This document shows, piece after piece, positions 7,616 through 10,026 of a stretch of DNA of 10,026 bases. Positions within the stretch are counted from its first letter, which is position 1, and the number at the start of each line of letters is the position of its first letter. Under the pieces are notes generated by a model. It was not told where the DNA came from, ran no database searches, and saw only the letters and a program-made list of their open reading frames with translations. This stretch comes from Bdellovibrionales bacterium RBG_16_40_8. Its GTDB lineage: Bacteria; Bdellovibrionota; Bdellovibrionia; Bdellovibrionales; UBA1609. Where the stretch lies: positions 15,033 through 25,058 of the forward strand of contig MEPT01000100.1 in the NCBI GenBank assembly GCA_001769925.1, read 5' to 3'. A program made the translations under genes and the position numbers.

Positions 7616-8143
7616 CTACTCCGAAGCCGGAGCGCGAGCATCGATATTAAGAAGTTGTGGTGAGCCCGCTGACGGATAGACAATAATGCGACCTTGAGCT
7701 GAAGTCTCAGGTGACATAAATGTATAAACACCCTCTTTTTTCGGACTGATAAAAAAAGACTTAATTTTGCCGTAAAAGGTAGCGTGATGTTCTGAAAATG
7801 CATCAAGTACAAAGCTTACGTTACGCGCCTTCTCGTTAACATTTACCACTACTATACGATACTGCGCCCCCTCTTTTACTCGCAAAGTTGCCGGTATAAA
7901 CCCCTGCTCGGTGTTAATAATCACAAGATCTTGTGTGGGCACAACTGAATCAAAAACACGCTCGAAAACCCCTTTTTCTTCAGTTTTTTTTGTAACAACA
8001 GACAAATCGGCATCTAGTGGTCTTTCTTTGTTCATTTGCTCTTGCCTGCGCGAAAAATCTACCGACCAACCCGCATGCGTAGGCACTGTCATTAGTGACA
8101 CCGTTACCCACAAACTAATACGAAAAATTCTAATGTACTTCAT
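7616..8143 (-). CDS. secreted cupredoxin-fold protein lacking the copper Cys
   Basis: A 175-residue protein from the ATG at 8141-8143. This start is preferred over the ATG at 8221 because it gives a standard signal peptide: MKYIRIFRIS, a hydrophobic stretch, then THA before the likely cleavage at G25. The longer version would put a Trp/Arg-rich segment before it and overlap the upstream gene by 92 nt. Residues about 71-157 resemble a cupredoxin beta-sandwich (QDLVIINTEQGFIPATLRVKEG...RIIVYPS). There is no cysteine in the mature chain, so a type 1 copper site is not possible; His119-His120 and Met143 are the only obvious soft ligands. It is probably periplasmic. The start overlaps the 92-residue gene by 14 nt, and cpaF begins 3 nt after the stop, suggesting one functional unit. 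Confidence 0.8.
   Translation of the reverse strand: MKYIRIFRISLWVTVSLMTVPTHAGWSVDFSRRQEQMNKERPLDADLSVVTKKTEEKGVFERVFDSVVPTQDLVIINTEQGFIPATLRVKEGAQYRIVVVNVNEKARNVSFVLDAFSEHHATFYGKIKSFFISPKKEGVYTFMSPETSAQGRIIVYPSAGSPQLLNIDARAPASE
7619..7622 (-). promoter_or_regulatory. ribosome-binding site of cpaF
   Basis: Minus-strand GGAG, 6 nt before the cpaF ATG. It abuts and partly enters the TAG of the cupredoxin-like gene, indicating translational coupling. Confidence 0.75.
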
Positions 8144-8408
8144 TGCGCGAATGAAAATCGGCGTATTCACGAGCAACCTCCATCGCCAAATAACCCAAAG
8201 TTTTTTCATCGAAAGTTTCAAGCTTCATTACCAGTCTTTCTCGATCATACTGGTTTGAATTGGCCACGTTCATAACCTCAAATAATCTGTACGGATCGTT
8301 GTACATTTCTTTTATAGCTCCTTGCCAATCCATTTCTAAAACCGGACCGATAACACCCATGTCATAGAGCGCATCGAACAGCATTTGCAGATTCCCTTGC
8401 AGATACAT
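8130..8408 (-). CDS. small conserved-looking helical protein of unknown function
   Basis: A 92-residue, acidic, apparently all-helical protein without signal peptide or membrane span. Segments such as LQMLFDALYDMGVIGPVLEMDW and TLGYLAMEVAREYADFH look amphipathic, which suggests a protein-protein interaction role. I recall similar small proteins in Bdellovibrio genomes but cannot name a family. A GAGGG ribosome-binding site (8413-8417) sits 4 nt ahead of the ATG, which is rather close. The stop overlaps the start of the cupredoxin-like gene by 14 nt, and cpaF follows, so it is probably the first gene of the minus-strand block and may be a pilus or secretion accessory. That role is inferred only from position. 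Confidence 0.72.
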   Translation of the reverse strand: MYLQGNLQMLFDALYDMGVIGPVLEMDWQGAIKEMYNDPYRLFEVMNVANSNQYDRERLVMKLETFDEKTLGYLAMEVAREYADFHSRNEVH

Positions 8409-8502
8409 AAAACCCTCGAATTCAATGGCTTTTCTAGCATCGTCTTAATCGGAGATTTTTAGCCACGACATGAGGGGCTGCTGGCCTAAGCGATATTTCT
8501 AG

Positions 8503-8530
8503 TCTTATGTCTTATGTCTTATGTCTTATG
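8503..8530. repeat. perfect tandem repeat, TCTTATG x4
   Basis: Four exact copies of a 7-bp unit, 28 bp in total, on the + strand (CATAAGA on the minus strand). It lies 95-122 bp upstream of the minus-strand 92-residue gene and outside any supported gene. A 7-bp period is prone to slipped-strand copy changes. Confidence 0.97.
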
Positions 8531-8581
8531 AGTAAGTGGTTCCGATACATATCGATAAGTTAACGCAAAGCGAATCCACTA

Positions 8582-8591
8582 GCGAATTCGC
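8582..8591. repeat. 10-bp perfect palindrome GCGAATTCGC
   Basis: A self-complementary site with an extra GCGAAT half-copy 12 bp earlier (8570-8575). The arrangement could be an operator, but a palindrome of this length can also occur by chance. Confidence 0.5.
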
Positions 8592-8703
8592 AAGGTGTCA
8601 TTAGTAAATTTAATATGTTAGGCGATAATTGTACGAAAAAAACTTCCTTCTGCCGCAAAGTCTATGACTTATTTGGCAACTTTTAACCAATTGAGGCTAG
8701 AGT

Positions 8704-8732
8704 TTAAACCAGTCTCAGTTGAAATTTATAAT
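8704..8732 (+). promoter_or_regulatory. possible sigma-70-type promoter
   Basis: A perfect TATAAT lies at 8727-8732. The hexamer 17 bp upstream (TTAAAC, 8704-8709) is a poor -35 match. It would start transcription about 200 bp before the 41-codon ORF. This rests on the -10 alone in an AT-rich region. Confidence 0.3.
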
Positions 8733-8793
8733 TTATTCAGCCGGCGAATTTTTCAAAATCCCACTTTTTTGATATGAAAACCTAGAATTGCCT

Positions 8794-8809
8794 AGCACCT
8801 TTAGGTGCT
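8794..8809. other. short hairpin in the leader or spacer region
   Basis: AGCACCT and AGGTGCT form 7-base complementary arms around TT, most likely folding as a 6-bp stem with a TTTA loop. Neither strand has a T-run directly after it, so it is not a good intrinsic terminator. It could be a protein-binding site or part of a 5' leader. Confidence 0.45.
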
Positions 8810-8824
8810 TAACTTCAACAAAAA

Positions 8825-8854
8825 CTGACAAAAGGGCGAGTCGCGTTTTTTATT
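8825..8854 (+). promoter_or_regulatory. possible promoter of the plus-strand operon
   Basis: CTGACA (8825-8830) matches a -35 at five of six bases. TTTATT (8849-8854), 18 bp downstream, matches a -10 at four of six. It lies about 80 bp ahead of the 41-codon ORF, a plausible distance. Moderate to weak support. Confidence 0.35.
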
Positions 8855-8936
8855 AACCGTGCGAAATAATAACGATTTTTAAAATTTTACACCGATAACT
8901 AGAAAGGATTTCTGCCCTCTTTTAGTGGGAGTAGGT

Positions 8937-9062
8937 ATGGCTAAAAATTCAGATGAATCTCCTCAAATCGCCCGTTTGGTAACATCCCTCAACGATGTTC
9001 AAAAAAAATCGATCGAACGTGAAAGCACCCAAATTGAAAGGAATGAAGATTCGCTGACGTGA
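8937..9062 (+). CDS. 41-residue small ORF leading the plus-strand operon
   Basis: The ORF runs from the ATG at 8937 to the TGA at 9060-9062. A strong GGGAG ribosome-binding site (8927-8931) lies 5 nt before the ATG, which is the best argument that it is translated. The peptide is polar, begins MAKNSDESPQIARLV and continues with QKKSIERESTQIERNE, so a short amphipathic helix is plausible. It has no signal peptide, membrane span or recognised domain. Its TGA overlaps the GTG start of the next gene as GTGA, so it may act as a leader whose translation feeds the downstream secreted protein, or be a small protein in its own right. Confidence 0.6.
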   Translation: MAKNSDESPQIARLVTSLNDVQKKSIERESTQIERNEDSLT

Positions 9063-10026
9063 AAAAGTTTTTCGCGATATTTTTTATTTTAGCGGAGCTT
9101 ATTATTTCAGGGAGCCTCTTGGCGGCCGAAAAAACGCCTCCCGACAGACGCCATGTGGATCTTGAGCTTGAAAGCGTTGAAGGCGCAAGGCTTTACGAAA
9201 TTGAACTTCAATCCAAAAGCTCTGGGCGTATACAAAATTTCAAAATGAAGACCCCTCACGGGAAGGCCCTTATCACCATCGGAGAGTACACCCTGCGCAC
9301 GAGGTCATATGACGAAAGAAAAGTGCCCGGGGCATGGAGTGAACCCACACCATTTGCAGTGAAACTGATAAGCCCCCCGCTTCTTGAGCCCAAAATGGAT
9401 GTACAGATCAAAACCAAAAAAGACAATGATTACGAAGTGATGTTTAGGTGGCAGACCGTGCCCGGCGCTCACCACTACCGTCTTGATGTGACGGCTGGGG
9501 GTGCAAACTCTAGAAGCAAAGTCATTTCTAAGATCTATTCAGAAAATTCAGTTCTAGTTGAATTGCCTGTTGCAAAAAAATATTTCTGGACAGTGACTGC
9601 CATCTCAAAAGCAGGGATGGACGGCGAATCACAAAAGACACCTAGCGCCTTCACTCTTATCGGCCAAGCTATTGTTGCTCCAGAAATTGAAAAACCGGAA
9701 GACATCTGGGTTGAAAAACTCAACTGGAGCCGCCCTCAGTATGCCGAAAAATTTAACTCCCTTTTGCAAAGAAAAGATAACGGCCGATGGACTCGGGTTG
9801 AGAAAAAAGAAAACATTTCGAAACAAGATATCCCGTTCCCGCTCACCTACCCGGGTGGTCACTACCGTCTGGATCTGCAAGCCACAGCGCCACTTCGTGA
9901 AAAATCAAAAATCGCAACGCGTGAATTTGATGTTTACACCGGTGATCGTTCACCAGCCGCCGTAGAAGAGTCAAAACTTCGTTATTCGCTGGAGAAGCCG
10001 ACCCCCTGGTATTTTGTGGCCAGTTA
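9059..10026 (+). CDS. secreted protein with fibronectin-III-like repeats, 3' truncated by the window edge
   Basis: The frame starts at GTG 9059-9061 and is open to the last base, giving 322 residues so far. A signal peptide is clear: MKKFF, a hydrophobic core to about residue 20, then LLAA before EKTPP. At least three stretches resemble Fn3-type beta-sandwiches: about 32-103, 123-203 and 217-297. The first two share a pattern of VEGARLYEIEL or VPGAHHYRLDV followed by a late aromatic strand (EYTLRTRSYD, KYFWTVTAIS), and the third keeps GGHYRLDLQA. No lipobox Cys is present. It is probably exported to the periplasm, outer membrane or surface, and a further domain may begin at PTPWYFVAS near the edge. 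Composition is more GC-rich than the polA region (about 52-55% in some 60-base lines against 20-32%). It is coupled to the 41-codon ORF by a GTGA overlap. Confidence 0.85.
   Translation, partial: MKKFFAIFFILAELIISGSLLAAEKTPPDRRHVDLELESVEGARLYEIELQSKSSGRIQNFKMKTPHGKALITIGEYTLRTRSYDERKVPGAWSEPTPFAVKLISPPLLEPKMDVQIKTKKDNDYEVMFRWQTVPGAHHYRLDVTAGGANSRSKVISKIYSENSVLVELPVAKKYFWTVTAISKAGMDGESQKTPSAFTLIGQAIVAPEIEKPEDIWVEKLNWSRPQYAEKFNSLLQRKDNGRWTRVEKKENISKQDIPFPLTYPGGHYRLDLQATAPLREKSKIATREFDVYTGDRSPAAVEESKLRYSLEKPTPWYFVAS

Larger units (their letters stand above)
8409..8936. other. 528-bp non-coding region between divergent gene units
   Basis: It separates the start of the minus-strand block from the start of the plus-strand operon, so it must hold promoters for both. 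I see no tRNA or convincing protein-coding frame; the longest ATG frames examined are under 25 codons. Contents are a 4x7-bp tandem repeat (8503-8530), a CGATA-CA-TATCG inverted repeat (8543-8554), a 10-bp palindrome (8582-8591), a hairpin sequence (8794-8809) and AT-rich promoter-like segments. No good promoter for the minus-strand block stood out. Confidence 0.8.

Noticed and set aside
8144..8221. N-terminal extension of the cupredoxin-like gene from the ATG at 8221
   Set aside because: It overlaps the upstream gene by 92 nt and places a Trp/Arg-rich stretch before an otherwise standard signal peptide.
7911..8258. 115-residue open frame on the plus strand
   Set aside because: It is antisense to the cupredoxin-like gene and the 92-residue gene, both of which have better starts and tight coupling.
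8507..8563. An 18-codon ORF starting inside the heptamer array, considered as a phase-variable gene
   Set aside because: It is too short, has no ribosome-binding site, and ends at once after the repeats.
8880..8898. TAAA and ACCGATAA as a sigma-28 flagellar promoter
   Set aside because: The ACCGATAA resembles the -10 consensus, but the spacing to TAAA is 8 bp where about 15 is needed.
9535..9965. Open frames of 62, 83 and 97 residues on both strands
   Set aside because: They are shadows of the Fn3-like protein frame, which is continuous from 9059 to the right edge.

Overview
The window looks like a chromosomal segment of a delta-proteobacterium-like predatory bacterium, most probably Bdellovibrionota (Bdellovibrio or a relative). 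This rests on remembered resemblance of several proteins (the YkuD-type protein, the cupredoxin-fold protein, the 92-residue helical protein) and on a gene order with no mobile-element signature. No ribosomal marker is present, so the assignment is tentative. Coding is dense and base composition is modest, about 40% GC over most of the window and nearer 50% in parts of the last kilobase.

Layout. (1) Left edge to 767, + strand: the 3' part of a YkuD-fold (L,D-transpeptidase-like) gene. Its frame is open to the first bases, so its start lies outside the window. (2) 764-8408, - strand: one long co-directional block. In transcription order it holds a 92-residue helical protein, a secreted cupredoxin-fold protein, a CpaF/TadA-type secretion ATPase, an uncharacterised coiled-coil protein, enolase, an FtsB/DivIC-type division protein, a divergent cold-shock-domain protein, a small XRE-like helix-turn-helix protein and DNA polymerase I. 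Most junctions are tight: a 14-nt overlap, a 3-nt gap, a 65-nt overlap, gaps of 22 and 15 nt, and an ATGA start-stop overlap before polA. Only the 80-nt gap after cpaF and the 42-nt gap before the HTH gene are looser. (3) 8409-8936: a 528-bp non-coding region between divergently oriented units, with a perfect 4x7-bp tandem repeat, short palindromes, a hairpin and weak promoter-like sequences. (4) 8937 to the right edge, + strand: a 41-codon ORF coupled by a GTGA overlap to a GTG-started, signal-peptide-bearing protein with fibronectin-III-like repeats that runs off the window.

How the genes fit together. The left-hand block mixes housekeeping functions (glycolysis, septum formation, DNA repair) with small nucleic-acid-binding proteins just upstream of polA, which suggests shared transcription and translational coupling. 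The cpaF trio looks like a small envelope or pilus-related module without the other tad/cpa genes nearby. I see no CRISPR array, tRNA, rRNA, insertion sequence or clear defence system. The most curious features are the duplicated 20-bp unit spanning the stop codon of the cold-shock gene, the 7-bp repeat array, the long eno overlap, the apparently proofreading-dead PolA, and the Cys-less cupredoxin paired with an isolated CpaF.
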